Numbered from the stretch's first letter, positions 35,548 to 45,258 are shown. The stretch is DNA of 64,000 nt from Gallionella sp. (GCA_030682375.1 JAUXOL010000016.1:454577-518576); one strand, 5' to 3'. Numbers and translations: made by a program. The notes: generated from the sequence alone by a model not told the origin.

Positions 35548-38352
35548 ATGACTCAGCAAAAAGAACTCGCCAAAAGTTTTGAACCGAAAGACATCGAAGC
35601 CCGCTGGTATCCCACTTGGGAGAACGCAGGCTATTTCAAGGCCGGACTCGATCCGAACAAGGCCGAGTCTTTCTGCATCCAGTTGCCGCCGCCCAACGTC
35701 ACCGGCACGCTGCATATGGGGCACGGTTTCAACCAGACATTGATGGATGCGCTCACGCGCTACCACCGCATGCGCGGCGACAACACCCTGTGGCAACCGG
35801 GCACCGACCATGCAGGCATCGCCACGCAGATCGTGGTTGAGCGCCAGCTCGACGCTCAGGGCGTCTCGCGCCACGATCTAGGCCGCGAGAAGTTCATTGA
35901 AAAAGTGTGGGAGTGGAAGGAATATTCCGGCAACACCATCACCAAGCAGATGCGCCGCCTCGGCACCTCGCCCGACTGGTCGCGCGAGCGCTTCACCATG
36001 GATGCCAACCTGAACAAGACCGTCACCGAGACTTTCGTGCGCCTGTTCAATGAAGGCCTGATCTATCGCGGCAAGCGTCTGGTGAACTGGGACCCGAAAC
36101 TGCACACTGCAGTAAGCGATCTGGAAGTGGTGCAGGAAGAAGAAGACGGCTTCATGTACCACATCCAGTATCCGCTGGCGGATGGGTCGGGACATTTGGT
36201 GGTTGCGACGACGCGCCCCGAGACCATGCTCGGCGACGTGGCTGTGATGGTGCATCCCGAAGACGAACGCTACAAGCACCTCATCGGCAAGCAGGTCACG
36301 CTGCCGCTATGCGACCGCACCATCCCCGTGATCGCCGACGACTACGTGGACAAGGAATTCGGCACCGGCGTGGTGAAGGTCACGCCCGCGCATGACTTCA
36401 ACGACTATGCCGTCGGCCAGCGTCACAAACTGGAAATGATCTCCATCCTCACGCTGGATGCGAAGATCAACGAACATGCACCCAAGCAATATCAGGGTAT
36501 GGATCGCTTCGCTGCACGCAAGCAAATCTGCGCCGACCTCGAAGCCGCGGGCCTGTTCATCAAGGCGGACAAGCACAAACTCAAGGTGCCGCGCGGCGAC
36601 CGTACCGGCGTGGTGATCGAGCCTATGCTCACCGACCAGTGGTTCGTGGCGATGAGCAAGGCAGGCCCGGAGGGCAAGAGCATCACCGAGCAGGCACTGG
36701 AATGCGTGAGTTCCGGCGAGATCAAGTTCCATCCCGAGAACTGGGTGAACACCTACAACCAGTGGCTGAACAATATTCAAGACTGGTGCATCTCGCGCCA
36801 GCTGTGGTGGGGACATCAGATTCCCGCGTGGTACGGCGTGAACGGCGAAGTGTTCGTCGCGCGCGACGAAGCCGAAGCTCGCCACTTGGCCGACAAGGCC
36901 GGTTACGCCGGGCAGTTGGATCGCGACAATGACGTGCTCGACACCTGGTTTTCTTCCGCGCTGTGGCCGTTCTCCACGCTGGACTGGGAAGAAGGCAAGC
37001 CGTTCGACGCGCAGAATGAGTTCGTGAAGCAATACCTGCCCTCTTCCGTGCTGGTCACCGGCTTCGACATCATCTTCTTCTGGGTGGCGCGCATGGTGAT
37101 GATGACCAAGCACATCACCGGCAAGATCCCGTTCAAGGATGTGTACGTACACGGCCTGATCCGCGATGCGGAAGGCCAGAAGATGTCCAAGTCCAAAGGC
37201 AACGTGCTCGACCCCATCGACCTGATCGATGGCATCGACCTCGACTCGCTGGTGAAGAAACGCACCACCGGCTTGATGAACCCGAAGGATGCGGAGAAGA
37301 TCGAGAAGCGCACGCGCAAAGAATTCCCCGAAGGCATCACCGCCTTCGGCACCGATGCGCTGCGCTTCACCTTCGCCTCGCTCGCCTCGCCCGGCCGCGA
37401 CATCAAGTTCGACATGCAGCGCTGCGAAGGCTATCGCAACTTCTGCAACAAGCTGTGGAACGCCACGCGCTTCGTGCTGATGAACTGCGAAGGCAAGGAC
37501 GTCGGTCTCGACGAAAGCCTGCCGCTGGAATTCTCTGCCGCAGACAAGTGGATGATCGGCGAACTGCAAAAGACCGAAGCCGAGATGGCGACGCACTTCG
37601 CCGACTACCGTTTCGACATGGCCGCACGCGCCGTGTACGAACTGGTGTGGAACACCTATTGCGACTGGTATGTCGAACTGGCGAAGGTGCAAATGAGCAA
37701 CGGCAACGAAGCCGCTCAACGAGCCACCCGTCGCACGCTGGTGCGCGTGCTGGAAACCATACTTCGACTGGCCCACCCCATCATCCCGTTCATCACCGAA
37801 GAGCTGTGGCAATCGGTCGCGCCGATGGCGAACAAAATAGGCGCCAGCATCATGCTGCAAGCCTATCCCCAGGCCGACAGCAGCAAGATCGACGATATAG
37901 CCACCGCACAGATCGCTTTGTTGCAGGAACTGGTGAACGCCTGCCGCAGCCTGCGCAGCGAAATGAATCTCTCTCCCGCCGCGCGCGTGCCGCTCATCGC
38001 GGCGGGCGATGCGACATTGCTGAACGCACTCGCCCCCTACATCAGCAGCCTCGGCAAACTCAGCGAAGTACAAGTCGTCGCCGAACTGCCGGAAGGCGAT
38101 GCGCCGGTATCCATCGTCGGCAGCGTCAAGCTGATGCTGAAAGTGGAAATCGACGTCGCCGCCGAACGCGAGCGCCTGGACAAGGAGATCGCGCGCCTCT
38201 CCAACGAGATCGTCAAGGCCGAAGCCAAGCTATCCAACGAGAGCTTCGTCGCGCGAGCACCGGCGGCGGTGGTGGAGCAGGAGAAGAAACGCCTAGAAGG
38301 GTTCGGCACTACGCTGGCGCAGTTGCAGGCACAGCGCAAGAAGCTGGGATAA
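35548..38352 (+). CDS. valS: Valyl-tRNA synthetase
   Basis: This class I aminoacyl-tRNA synthetase charges tRNA-Val and edits misactivated threonine. The 934-residue protein has the HIGH-type motif TGTLHMGHG (52-60) and KMSKS (545-549). The CP1 editing domain lies between them, and a C-terminal coiled-coil arm (about 870-934) follows. Length and domain order are normal. A large palindromic repeat lies directly after the stop. Confidence 0.98.
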   Translation: MTQQKELAKSFEPKDIEARWYPTWENAGYFKAGLDPNKAESFCIQLPPPNVTGTLHMGHGFNQTLMDALTRYHRMRGDNTLWQPGTDHAGIATQIVVERQLDAQGVSRHDLGREKFIEKVWEWKEYSGNTITKQMRRLGTSPDWSRERFTMDANLNKTVTETFVRLFNEGLIYRGKRLVNWDPKLHTAVSDLEVVQEEEDGFMYHIQYPLADGSGHLVVATTRPETMLGDVAVMVHPEDERYKHLIGKQVTLPLCDRTIPVIADDYVDKEFGTGVVKVTPAHDFNDYAVGQRHKLEMISILTLDAKINEHAPKQYQGMDRFAARKQICADLEAAGLFIKADKHKLKVPRGDRTGVVIEPMLTDQWFVAMSKAGPEGKSITEQALECVSSGEIKFHPENWVNTYNQWLNNIQDWCISRQLWWGHQIPAWYGVNGEVFVARDEAEARHLADKAGYAGQLDRDNDVLDTWFSSALWPFSTLDWEEGKPFDAQNEFVKQYLPSSVLVTGFDIIFFWVARMVMMTKHITGKIPFKDVYVHGLIRDAEGQKMSKSKGNVLDPIDLIDGIDLDSLVKKRTTGLMNPKDAEKIEKRTRKEFPEGITAFGTDALRFTFASLASPGRDIKFDMQRCEGYRNFCNKLWNATRFVLMNCEGKDVGLDESLPLEFSAADKWMIGELQKTEAEMATHFADYRFDMAARAVYELVWNTYCDWYVELAKVQMSNGNEAAQRATRRTLVRVLETILRLAHPIIPFITEELWQSVAPMANKIGASIMLQAYPQADSSKIDDIATAQIALLQELVNACRSLRSEMNLSPAARVPLIAAGDATLLNALAPYISSLGKLSEVQVVAELPEGDAPVSIVGSVKLMLKVEIDVAAERERLDKEIARLSNEIVKAEAKLSNESFVARAPAAVVEQEKKRLEGFGTTLAQLQAQRKKLG

Positions 38353-38353
38353 C

Positions 38354-38411
38354 GTAGGAGCGGGCCTTGCCCGCGACCAATCTATCTGTCGCGGGCATGG
38401 CCCGCTCCTAC
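38354..38411. repeat. REP-like perfect hairpin after valS
   Basis: A 24-base stem (38354-38377 with 38388-38411) starts GTAGGAGCGGGCC and has a single mismatch and a 10-base loop. The GTAGGAGCGGGC...GCCCGCGAC pattern is a known type of dispersed proteobacterial repeat. There is no T-run, so it is probably a repeat that may also stabilise the 3' ends of the convergent valS and tusA-like transcripts. Confidence 0.75.
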
Positions 38412-38427
38412 AAGTTCTGCAGGGCTA

Positions 38428-38670
38428 TCAGGCAACTCTGCGGCGAATCAGGAAGGTGAACTCCCCGCCCGCCTCGGTCGACGACAGCAGCTCGTTGCCG
38501 GTCTTCTTGCAGAAATCGATGAAATCGTTCGGCGAGCCTTTGTCGGTCGCGACGATCTTCAGCAACTGCCCGCTGGTCATGCCGGCCAGCGATTTCTTCG
38601 CGCGCAGGATGGGCAACGGGCAAGCAAGTTGCCGCACATCCAGTTCAACGTCGTATTGAGCAGTCATCAT
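38428..38670 (-). CDS. TusA/SirA-family sulfur carrier protein
   Basis: The 80-residue protein is of the TusA family, which carries persulfide sulfur on a conserved Cys. The signature CPLPILRAKKSL (Cys near residue 17) and the phenylalanine-rich end are intact. It overlaps the rhodanese gene by 4 bases. The pair suggests sulfur transfer from rhodanese Cys to the TusA-like Cys, perhaps for tRNA thiolation, cofactor synthesis or sulfur oxidation. The acceptor is not shown. Confidence 0.9.
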   Translation of the reverse strand: MMTAQYDVELDVRQLACPLPILRAKKSLAGMTSGQLLKIVATDKGSPNDFIDFCKKTGNELLSSTEAGGEFTFLIRRRVA

Positions 38671-38981
38671 GCAATCGGCAAACCGGCCTGCGCCCAGCCG
38701 AGAATGCCGCCCTGCAGGTTGTATACATCGCTAAAGCCGTTGGCGGCGGCGAACGCAGCGGCCTGCGCCGAACGCCCGCCCATCTGGCAGTAAAAGACGG
38801 TAGTGGCCGCCTTGTCCATCTCATGGATGCGCATGGGTATCAGATGCAACGGCAACGAATCGCCCTGCGGGATCTTGCCGCGAGCGACTTCAGCATCGGT
38901 GCGTACATCCACCAGACGCAGGCCGCCCTGCTGCAGCATCGTTTGCAACTCGTCGGCGGTGATATTCTTGAAATCAGCCAT
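38667..38981 (-). CDS. Single-domain rhodanese (thiosulfate sulfurtransferase-like)
   Basis: The 104-residue rhodanese domain has a catalytic Cys in YCQMGGRS (near residue 65), the CxxxxR loop that binds the persulfide, and the N-terminal LVDVRTDAEVARGKIP motif. No signal peptide is present, so it is cytoplasmic. It overlaps the downstream tusA-like gene by 4 bases, so both are made together. Confidence 0.9.
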   Translation of the reverse strand: MADFKNITADELQTMLQQGGLRLVDVRTDAEVARGKIPQGDSLPLHLIPMRIHEMDKAATTVFYCQMGGRSAQAAAFAAANGFSDVYNLQGGILGWAQAGLPIA

Positions 38982-39098
38982 GTTTCGTTTCCCTGTTTCG
39001 AAGGGCGGCGATTCTACCCGAAATCCGCGTCGCTACCCATGCCCGTCAGCCGCCCCTGAAAGAAGGAACCGGCGTCGAAAACGGTTATCATACCGGCC

Positions 39099-40529
39099 AT
39101 GAAAAAACTGCCCATGCTGCTGTTGCTGTGCCTTTCAACCCACGCGCTGGGCGATGGCCTGCCCGATCTCGGCGATACCTCGCAGACCGTGCTGACGCCG
39201 CTGCAGGAACGTCAGATCGGGCAGCAGAGCATGCTGCAGATACGCGCCAGCAAACAGTATTTCGACGATGCCGAGATCCACGACTACCTCAACCAGATCG
39301 GCTACAAACTGGTCGAGAACAGTACCGAGCCCGGCTCCGGCTTCGAGTTCTTCGCGCTCGACGATTACAACATCAACGCCTTTGCGATGCCCGGCGGCTT
39401 CATCGGCGTGAACGCCGGCCTGCTGCTGACGGCGCAGAGCGAATCGGAACTGGCCGCGGTGATAAGCCACGAGATCGCCCACGTCACCCAGCATCACCTG
39501 GCGCGCCTGGTAGCCGGAACACAAAGCGACAGCCTGGCCTCGATGGCCGCGCTCGCAGTCGCGATCCTCGCCGCGCGCAGCAACTCGCAAGCCTCGCAGG
39601 CGGCATTGGTCGGCATGCAGGCGCATGCCGTCCAGAACCAGCTGGACTACACGCGCACCCACGAGCAGGAAGCGGATCGCATCGGCTTCGAGATACTGAA
39701 TAAATCCGGGTTCAACACCCACGCGATGCCTGAGTTCCTGAATCGCCTGCAGACCGCCACACGCCTGCTGGAAGGCAACATGCCGGGCTATCTGCGCACC
39801 CACCCGATCACCAGCGAACGCGTCGCCGACATCGCCAACCGCGTACAGAAACAGCCTTACCGCCTGGTGCCGGACAGCCTCGACTTCCAGCTGGTGCGCA
39901 CCAAGCTGATCGCCCGGCAAAAGACCGCACAGGATGCCATCGCCTACTTCAGCGACGCGCTCGGCGCACAGAAACACGGAAACCCTGTCGCCCAACGCTA
40001 CGGACTGATCATCTCGCTGCTGCGCAACCATGAGACCGAACGCGCCGCACAGGAACTGGCGACGCTGCGCAAACTGGCGCGCAACAACCCGGAAGCCAAG
40101 CGCAATGCGATGCTGGAAACGCTCACCGGACGGGTGAAACGCGCGATGCACGACGATGCAACCGCGTTCTATCGCACTGCGGTGCAGGACTTCCCGCAGC
40201 ACCGCGCGCTGGTCTACGACTATGCCGAACTGTTGATCGACGGCGGTCAGGCCGATGTCGCCGCCAAGTTGCTCACCGAACAGCTCGCCCGCCACCCCAG
40301 CGACACCACGCTGTACGACCTGCAAGCCCGCAGCTACGCAAAACAGGGGAAACGCTTCGAGCAGCACCAAGCGCAAGCGTACAGCTACGCGTGGCAAGGC
40401 AGGCTGCACGCCGCGCTCGAACAACTCGAACTGGCGAAGCAGGCCGGCGGCAGCTTCTACCAGCTATCGGTCATCGAGAGCGATTTGCGGGAATTGAGGG
40501 AGATGCTGGAGGCGCAGGGGAGACGATAA
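39099..40529 (+). CDS. bepA: Periplasmic M48 metalloprotease with TPRs (BepA/YfgC)
   Basis: BepA helps assemble or degrade outer-membrane proteins such as LptD. The 476-residue protein has a signal peptide (MKKLPMLLLLCLSTHALG), the zinc motif HEIAH (124-128), a third-ligand region EQEADRIG near 188, and C-terminal TPR helices. The C-terminal 39 codons are duplicated about 1.05 kb downstream, beyond a toxin-antitoxin pair, so the present end of this gene may have arrived with that module. Confidence 0.93.
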   Translation: MKKLPMLLLLCLSTHALGDGLPDLGDTSQTVLTPLQERQIGQQSMLQIRASKQYFDDAEIHDYLNQIGYKLVENSTEPGSGFEFFALDDYNINAFAMPGGFIGVNAGLLLTAQSESELAAVISHEIAHVTQHHLARLVAGTQSDSLASMAALAVAILAARSNSQASQAALVGMQAHAVQNQLDYTRTHEQEADRIGFEILNKSGFNTHAMPEFLNRLQTATRLLEGNMPGYLRTHPITSERVADIANRVQKQPYRLVPDSLDFQLVRTKLIARQKTAQDAIAYFSDALGAQKHGNPVAQRYGLIISLLRNHETERAAQELATLRKLARNNPEAKRNAMLETLTGRVKRAMHDDATAFYRTAVQDFPQHRALVYDYAELLIDGGQADVAAKLLTEQLARHPSDTTLYDLQARSYAKQGKRFEQHQAQAYSYAWQGRLHAALEQLELAKQAGGSFYQLSVIESDLRELREMLEAQGRR

Positions 40530-40564
40530 GGGGGCATTTCGCGAATACCTGCATGGGAGCTGGT

Positions 40565-40570
40565 TATAAT
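40565..40570 (+). promoter_or_regulatory. Possible -10 element of the mntA-hepT module
   Basis: TATAAT lies 47 bases before the MntA start. A matching -35 is weak. It would give the toxin-antitoxin pair its own promoter within the inserted segment. Confidence 0.4.
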
Positions 40571-40616
40571 TCCCGCCACTAGCCACTTTTCGAAATTTCC
40601 GTGGAAGCTAAAAAGC

Positions 40617-40916
40617 ATGCGCCTGACTGACTATCAAATTCAAGCCATTCGCCAGCTTGCTCACCAAGTGGCAGGAAGCCAGTCACGCGTGAGGGTTTTT
40701 GGATCACGGCTTGATGACGCTGCGCACGGTGGTGATATTGATCTCATGCTTGAATTACCAGACCCGATAGACAATCCCGCACTCATTGCTGCGCAGATGT
40801 CTGCACAAGTGTCGCGCGCCATGAACGGACGCAAAGTAGACGTACTGCTAAGCGCACCTAATCTCATGCGCCTGCCTATTCATGACATAGCCTTCAAAGA
40901 AGGGATATTGCTATGA
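40617..40916 (+). CDS. mntA: MntA-type nucleotidyltransferase antitoxin
   Basis: The 99-residue minimal nucleotidyltransferase has the GSR motif (29-31), the catalytic pair D40 and D42 in GGDIDL, and a third Asp at D75 (KVDVLL). In type VII HepT-MntA systems such a protein adds AMP to a Tyr of the HEPN toxin and silences it. It overlaps the HEPN gene by 4 bases (ATGA), as in known pairs. The position between two copies of the bepA 3' end marks it as part of an insertion. Confidence 0.88.
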   Translation: MRLTDYQIQAIRQLAHQVAGSQSRVRVFGSRLDDAAHGGDIDLMLELPDPIDNPALIAAQMSAQVSRAMNGRKVDVLLSAPNLMRLPIHDIAFKEGILL

Positions 40917-41392
40917 CAGTAGAACCGAAAGTCGCACTACGACTGCAATTTTTAGTTCGTGTCGTGCGCAAAGAATGCAAACATCTCGCCACCACAGACC
41001 AACGCTTGTTTGAAAATTTGCTTACCTTGGAGCAGACAGCCCGGCTCGAGGAAGATCCCGACCTGGCAGAGCGAGTGGAAGCCTTTGTGGGCAGGTTTGG
41101 CCGCCTGCAAGATACCGTTGGGGACAAGCTGTTGCCATCACTCCTGGTAGCCCTGGGTGAAAAACCCTCTGCGGCCATCGACAATCTTGACCGAGCCGAA
41201 CGCTTGGGATTACTCAAGTCTGCTGACGAATGGTTGACCATGCGCAACCTCAGAAACCAGATGATTCATGAATACGTTGAAGATCCTGTCGTGCTCAACA
41301 ACGCCCTGCAAACCGGCCATGCCTTTGTACCTGCACTCATCGCCACAGCCAACGCAATGATTGCCGAAATCGAACGACGGGGCTTGGCGTAA
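40913..41392 (+). CDS. hepT: HepT-type HEPN ribonuclease toxin
   Basis: The 159-residue HEPN-domain protein contains the RX4HXY active-site pattern as RNQMIHEY (R114, H119, Y121). Arg and His are the RNase residues; the Tyr is the site AMPylated by MntA in studied systems. At 159 residues it is longer than many HepT proteins (about 110-145). It is coupled to mntA and lies before the second bepA 3' end. Targets such as tRNA in known homologues are not shown here. Confidence 0.85.
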   Translation: MTVEPKVALRLQFLVRVVRKECKHLATTDQRLFENLLTLEQTARLEEDPDLAERVEAFVGRFGRLQDTVGDKLLPSLLVALGEKPSAAIDNLDRAERLGLLKSADEWLTMRNLRNQMIHEYVEDPVVLNNALQTGHAFVPALIATANAMIAEIERRGLA

Positions 41393-41461
41393 TGCAATAC
41401 CCACCTGCCGGAAGACTCTTGTACGCCTGACCGAAGCTTACGCCCCCCCCCCGACAAGCCC

Positions 41462-41580
41462 CCGCCATCAAACAGCTCGAACTAGCCAAACAGGCCGGCG
41501 GCAGCTTCTATCAGCTATCGGTCATCGAGAGCGATTTGCGGGAACTGCGGGAGATGCTGGAAGCGCAAGGTCGACGATAA
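41462..41580 (+). pseudogene. Second copy of the bepA 3' end (fragment)
   Basis: This 119-base fragment aligns without gaps to 40411-40529, matching at about 105 positions by eye. It encodes nearly the same final 38 residues (from QLELAKQAGG to EAQGRR) and its own TAA. Almost all differences are synonymous, so the two copies diverged while each was part of a working gene. It has no start and is a remnant of the interrupted bepA. A C10 tract and unrelated bases (41393-41461) precede it. Confidence 0.88.
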
Positions 41581-41587
41581 ATACCTG

Positions 41588-43186
41588 TTAGAGTTTTTCG
41601 CAGCCCTTATTGGCCAGTCGGCAGGTTACCCGATAGTCTTCCCGTGCCTTCCCGATTTCGCCCATTGCCTCATAGGCCATGGCACGCCCATAGTATGGCC
41701 TGGGACTCGCGCCCATTTTTTTCCGCTCCGCTATTTCGATAGCCTGGGTAAAAGCATTTGCTGCTGCACGCCAGTCGTCCTTCTTCATGTAAACCGAGCC
41801 CAGATTATTGTAGGAAAAAGGCCAGTCCGGATGAAGCGTAACCGCCAGAGTCAGATCCTTTATCGCCAGATCGTATTCGTCCACCTTGATCAACTCGGTT
41901 CCCCGGTTGTAGTAGATGCGATACGCTCCCGGCAGGTCTGGCCTGTCCTTGACCAGCTTTTCCGCGTCGTCCCACAACATCAATGGATGCCCGAATGAAG
42001 CCAGTCTATCCATCGATATCGGAAACATCGCCAGCGCCACCACGGCCACGATAACAGACGCTATTTTTTTATCCAGCTTATCCAGCAGCACCGGCAGCAA
42101 ACAGCATGCCCCCACCGCCCACAGGTAACTGCGGTATAGCACGAACGATTCCTGGATACGCACCGTAGAGAGTTCGGTCATGAACATCAGCCACGGGAAC
42201 AGCATGGCCAGCCCTACCAAGCCGGCTCGACCGCGCTTCATCAACAGCCACACCGCACCAGCACCCCAGGCGAGGAAAGCCACAAAAGCCAGCAGGTAAG
42301 AGGACAACAACGATGGTGCAAACGGCTCGCGCATATCCGCCGACATCCAGGCAGGATTCGGAAACAACCATAACCCCGCATATTTGAAGAAGAGCCAGCT
42401 TTGAGTCAGCACGCTCAACGGATAATTCAGATTGCTTTCGGTATCCAGCATTTCGACTGCAAGAGGTTCATAGACCGAGCCTAGCACGCCCCTGCTCGCT
42501 GCGACGACAAACAGTGCGATTGCCGCAAGCGCCAGCCACAATCCCCAATGCTGCCGCAACCTTGTACGCCAATCGTCATGCAACAGAACCGTCAACGCCA
42601 GCAATACCGCTGGCAACATAATGGCGTGTTCCTTGGAGAATACCGCGAGATAGTAGAGCGGCACGCTCGCCCACAACCATGATGTTTTATCACGCATGCT
42701 GCCATGCAGATAAGCCAGCATGGCCAGCAGACTGAACAGCGTCGCCATAAGGATGGTGCGCTGTACCAGGTAACCCGCCGCATAGACCGCCACCGGATGC
42801 AGCGCGAACAACAATGCCGCGAATAAGGCCAGCGAACGGGAACTCAGCAATGAATCGGCACGCGCGCCATAGGCCGCGTCAAACAGCCGCATCAGGAAAA
42901 AAAATAGGGTTATCGTCACCGCTGCGTGCAGCAGCAGATTTTCAATACGGAAGTGCAGCATATCCAGTCCGAATGCAGCCTTCCCCCACGCCAAAGTGGC
43001 GTAAGGCAACGAGCGCAACTCGAATGGCGAATAGCGGTAATCATCTACCGGCTGATGTCCAGCATCATTAATCATAAAGAACGGCAGATCGTCGAACACG
43101 ATCGGATTCCACAGAAACTGCCCATACAACGCCGCTATGGCGCTTAATAAAACGATTAGCAACAATACAGTTCGCTTAATTTGCAT
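41588..43186 (-). CDS. GT-C type membrane glycosyltransferase with C-terminal TPR, next to pilA
   Basis: The 532-residue protein has about ten to twelve membrane helices followed by TPR-like helices (about 420-525). The N-terminal loop has FDDLPFF, and a HLxNLLLH-like FRIENLLLHA and FALHPV...QRTILMATLFSLLAMLAYL follow, recalling TMTC and related GT-C O-glycosyltransferases. It lies directly downstream of the type IV pilin gene on the same strand, beyond a terminator. Pilin O-glycosylation is the likely role (inference). The ATG follows GGGAAG. Confidence 0.72.
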   Translation of the reverse strand: MQIKRTVLLLIVLLSAIAALYGQFLWNPIVFDDLPFFMINDAGHQPVDDYRYSPFELRSLPYATLAWGKAAFGLDMLHFRIENLLLHAAVTITLFFFLMRLFDAAYGARADSLLSSRSLALFAALLFALHPVAVYAAGYLVQRTILMATLFSLLAMLAYLHGSMRDKTSWLWASVPLYYLAVFSKEHAIMLPAVLLALTVLLHDDWRTRLRQHWGLWLALAAIALFVVAASRGVLGSVYEPLAVEMLDTESNLNYPLSVLTQSWLFFKYAGLWLFPNPAWMSADMREPFAPSLLSSYLLAFVAFLAWGAGAVWLLMKRGRAGLVGLAMLFPWLMFMTELSTVRIQESFVLYRSYLWAVGACCLLPVLLDKLDKKIASVIVAVVALAMFPISMDRLASFGHPLMLWDDAEKLVKDRPDLPGAYRIYYNRGTELIKVDEYDLAIKDLTLAVTLHPDWPFSYNNLGSVYMKKDDWRAAANAFTQAIEIAERKKMGASPRPYYGRAMAYEAMGEIGKAREDYRVTCRLANKGCEKL

Positions 43187-43217
43187 GATGCTTCCCACTA
43201 ATTAACTCTCTCAAAAA

Positions 43218-43246
43218 CACAAAAGCCGGGAGACCCGGCTTTTGTG
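43218..43246 (-). terminator. Rho-independent terminator after pilA
   Basis: A perfect 13-base stem (43218-43230 with 43234-43246, CACAAAAGCCGGG) has a 3-base loop. On the minus strand it is followed by TTTTTGAG. It separates pilA from the glycosyltransferase and could allow high pilA expression with partial read-through. Confidence 0.85.
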
Positions 43247-43262
43247 TCAGTCTTACTTGGTA

Positions 43263-43733
43263 TTACTTACACAATTGGTCGGTTACGCAAGAACCTTCCG
43301 AAGTCCAGCTAATGCCAGCGGAGCCCATTGCTGGACGCAAGATGTAAATCAGCCCCTTGGTGGTATCGGCCTTGCCGGGAAGAGTAGCAGGTGTCGCGGC
43401 AACAGTGATCAAACCATCAACAACTTTTTTGCAGCCAATGACCTTGGTGCCCGAGATAACGGTGGTCTCAGTTGCACCATCGCATGCGCCAGCCGTTGGC
43501 AGGTCAACCGGGATACCATACGAACCACCCGTACATCCGGTGAGCGAATTGATATCCTGAACGCAAACCTCGACTGCCGACTTAAGCGCGGACGTACCTT
43601 GCACCAGTTCGGTCGCCTTGGCCTTCTTGGTGTAGTCGCTGTAAGCCGGGATCGCCACAGCGGCCAGGATGCCGATAATCGCGACCACGATCATCAGTTC
43701 GATCAGGGTAAAACCTTTTTGTACGTTTTTCAT
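43263..43733 (-). CDS. pilA: Type IV major pilin
   Basis: The 156-residue type IVa prepilin has a leader MKNVQKG cut by PilD before F8. The mature N-terminus [24 protein letters not shown] has the conserved Glu at +5. Several Cys residues in the C-terminal part allow disulfide loops. A sigma-54 promoter-like site lies about 105 bases upstream and a terminator follows. Type IV pili give twitching, adhesion and DNA uptake. Confidence 0.95.
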   Translation of the reverse strand: MKNVQKGFTLIELMIVVAIIGILAAVAIPAYSDYTKKAKATELVQGTSALKSAVEVCVQDINSLTGCTGGSYGIPVDLPTAGACDGATETTVISGTKVIGCKKVVDGLITVAATPATLPGKADTTKGLIYILRPAMGSAGISWTSEGSCVTDQLCK

Positions 43734-43837
43734 GTAAAGCTCCTTTTGTAAGTTGAGTCTTTAGCCCATCGCCCCAGTCTGCCAGATTGCGCCAGCCGGG
43801 TCGCTGGTTAACACACCTCGTGTGTCGCAGTCTATTC

Positions 43838-43853
43838 AGCAATAGGCGTGCCA
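43838..43853 (-). promoter_or_regulatory. Sigma-54 promoter of pilA
   Basis: Read on the minus strand, TGGCACG then four bases then TTGCT matches the -24/-12 consensus (TGGCACG-N4-TTGCW) exactly. It predicts a start of transcription near 43826 and a leader of about 90 bases. pilA genes in many proteobacteria use sigma-54 with PilS/PilR. Confidence 0.75.
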
Positions 43854-43969
43854 CATTTTCAAGCCATTGATTTGCAAACACCCGTAAAACAATAAGCTCT
43901 CTTACCGCGCCTTGTTTCAACGAAAATCGTCCACAGACTGACGATTCTCGTCATCAGAATTTCCTTAGT

Positions 43970-44545
43970 TCAGGCGCTATGCAGCTTCAGCATCGCCGCT
44001 TCGGCCTTGCCCTCGACGACCAGATGCGCGACGTCCAGCGCGCGCTGCATCGCTTCGTCTATCAGCACTCGTTCCTCGCGGCGCGGATCGTTCAGCACGA
44101 AGTTCGCCACTTCGCTGCGATCGCCGGGATGGCCGATACCGAGGCGCAGCCGCCAGAAATCCTTGGTGCCGAGGTGGGCGATGATGTCCTTCAAACCGTT
44201 GTGGCCACCGTGGCCGCCGCCCAGCTTCAGTTTAGCGCTGCCCGGCGGCAGGTCCAGTTCGTCGTGCACGATCAGTATCTCCGCCGGGGCGATCTTGTAG
44301 AACTGCGCCAGTGCGCCGACCGCACGACCGCTGACGTTCATGAAGGTCTGCGGCTTGAGCAGAAAGACTTCATGTCCATGCAACTGCCCGCGCGCAGCCT
44401 GCCCGTGGAACTTGGCCTCGCTTCGAAAACCGAGATTCTGCGTGCGGGCGAACTCGTCCAGCCACCAGAAACCGGCGTTGTGACGGGTGTTCTCGTATTC
44501 GCGGCCGGGATTGCCCAGCCCGACGATCAGGCGTATCGAACTCAT
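43970..44545 (-). CDS. pth: Peptidyl-tRNA hydrolase
   Basis: Pth frees tRNAs from peptides released prematurely from the ribosome. The 191-residue protein has the family opening [20 protein letters not shown], with the catalytic His (H22) and Asn (N12), and the late Asp region ([10 protein letters not shown]). The ATG is chosen to begin MSSIRLIVG; a longer form has no support. It lies after rplY, as in many proteobacteria, with a terminator between. Confidence 0.96.
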   Translation of the reverse strand: MSSIRLIVGLGNPGREYENTRHNAGFWWLDEFARTQNLGFRSEAKFHGQAARGQLHGHEVFLLKPQTFMNVSGRAVGALAQFYKIAPAEILIVHDELDLPPGSAKLKLGGGHGGHNGLKDIIAHLGTKDFWRLRLGIGHPGDRSEVANFVLNDPRREERVLIDEAMQRALDVAHLVVEGKAEAAMLKLHSA

Positions 44546-44569
44546 GGTGTCAGCTCTGCACAAATAAAA

Positions 44570-44602
44570 AACCCGCCATGCCGGTATCAGCGATGGCGGG
44601 TT
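44570..44602 (-). terminator. Rho-independent terminator after rplY
   Basis: A perfect 10-base stem, AACCCGCCAT (44570-44579) with ATGGCGGGTT (44593-44602), is followed on the minus strand by TTTTTTATTTG. It lies between rplY and pth and may set a lower level for pth. Confidence 0.85.
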
Positions 44603-44625
44603 GCGAGGGTCGGCAGACCCCGTTA

Positions 44626-45258
44626 TTACTTCTTGGCGGCAGGCGCAGCAGCTTCGGCTGCCGGCTCGGCAGCAGCGGCTTCAACCGCACCGCGCGGCAC
44701 TTGCACGGTCGCAACCACGGCTTCGCCGGTGTGGGTGCCGTGTGCGGCGATTTCCACGCCCGCAGGCAGCTTCAGGTCGGCAACGTGTACGGAATGACCC
44801 AGTTCCATCTTGCCCAGATCCACTTCGATGAAGGCCGGCAGATCCTTAGGCAGGCAGGTGATGTCCAGCTCGTGGATCACGTGGCTGATCTTGCCGCCAC
44901 CGGTCTTCACGCCCGGTGCGATTTCCTCGTTCAGGAAGTGCAACGGCACCTTCTTGTGCATCTTGTGCGTCGCGTCGATGCGCTGGAAGTCGATGTGCTG
45001 GACTTGCTGACGGAACGGGTGCATCACGAAATCGCGCAGCACGACGGTTTCCTTCTTGCCTTCCAGGTTCAGCGACAGCACGGAAGCATGGAACGCCTCG
45101 GAACGCAGCTTGTAGTAGATCTCGTTGTGGTCCAGCTCGAGCATCACGGCATCGCCGGAACCGTAGACAACGCCTGGCACGCGGCCGGCGTTACGCAGAC
45201 GGCGGCTCGCACCCGTACCTTGCGCCTTGCGAATTGTTGCATTGATTTCGATAGTCAT
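44626..45258 (-). CDS. rplY: 50S ribosomal protein L25/general stress protein Ctc
   Basis: The 210-residue protein is the long two-domain form: an L25 5S-rRNA-binding domain at the N-terminus and a TL5/Ctc-type beta domain after about residue 100. An Ala/Glu-rich tail ([15 protein letters not shown]) ends it. It lies in prs-rplY-pth order on the minus strand, which is conserved in betaproteobacteria. Confidence 0.96.
   Translation of the reverse strand: MTIEINATIRKAQGTGASRRLRNAGRVPGVVYGSGDAVMLELDHNEIYYKLRSEAFHASVLSLNLEGKKETVVLRDFVMHPFRQQVQHIDFQRIDATHKMHKKVPLHFLNEEIAPGVKTGGGKISHVIHELDITCLPKDLPAFIEVDLGKMELGHSVHVADLKLPAGVEIAAHGTHTGEAVVATVQVPRGAVEAAAAEPAAEAAAPAAKK

Noticed and set aside
36307..38073. 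Long open frame opposite valS
   Set aside because: The same antisense artefact: His/Val-rich product with no motif, fully covered by valS, which has all its motifs in place.
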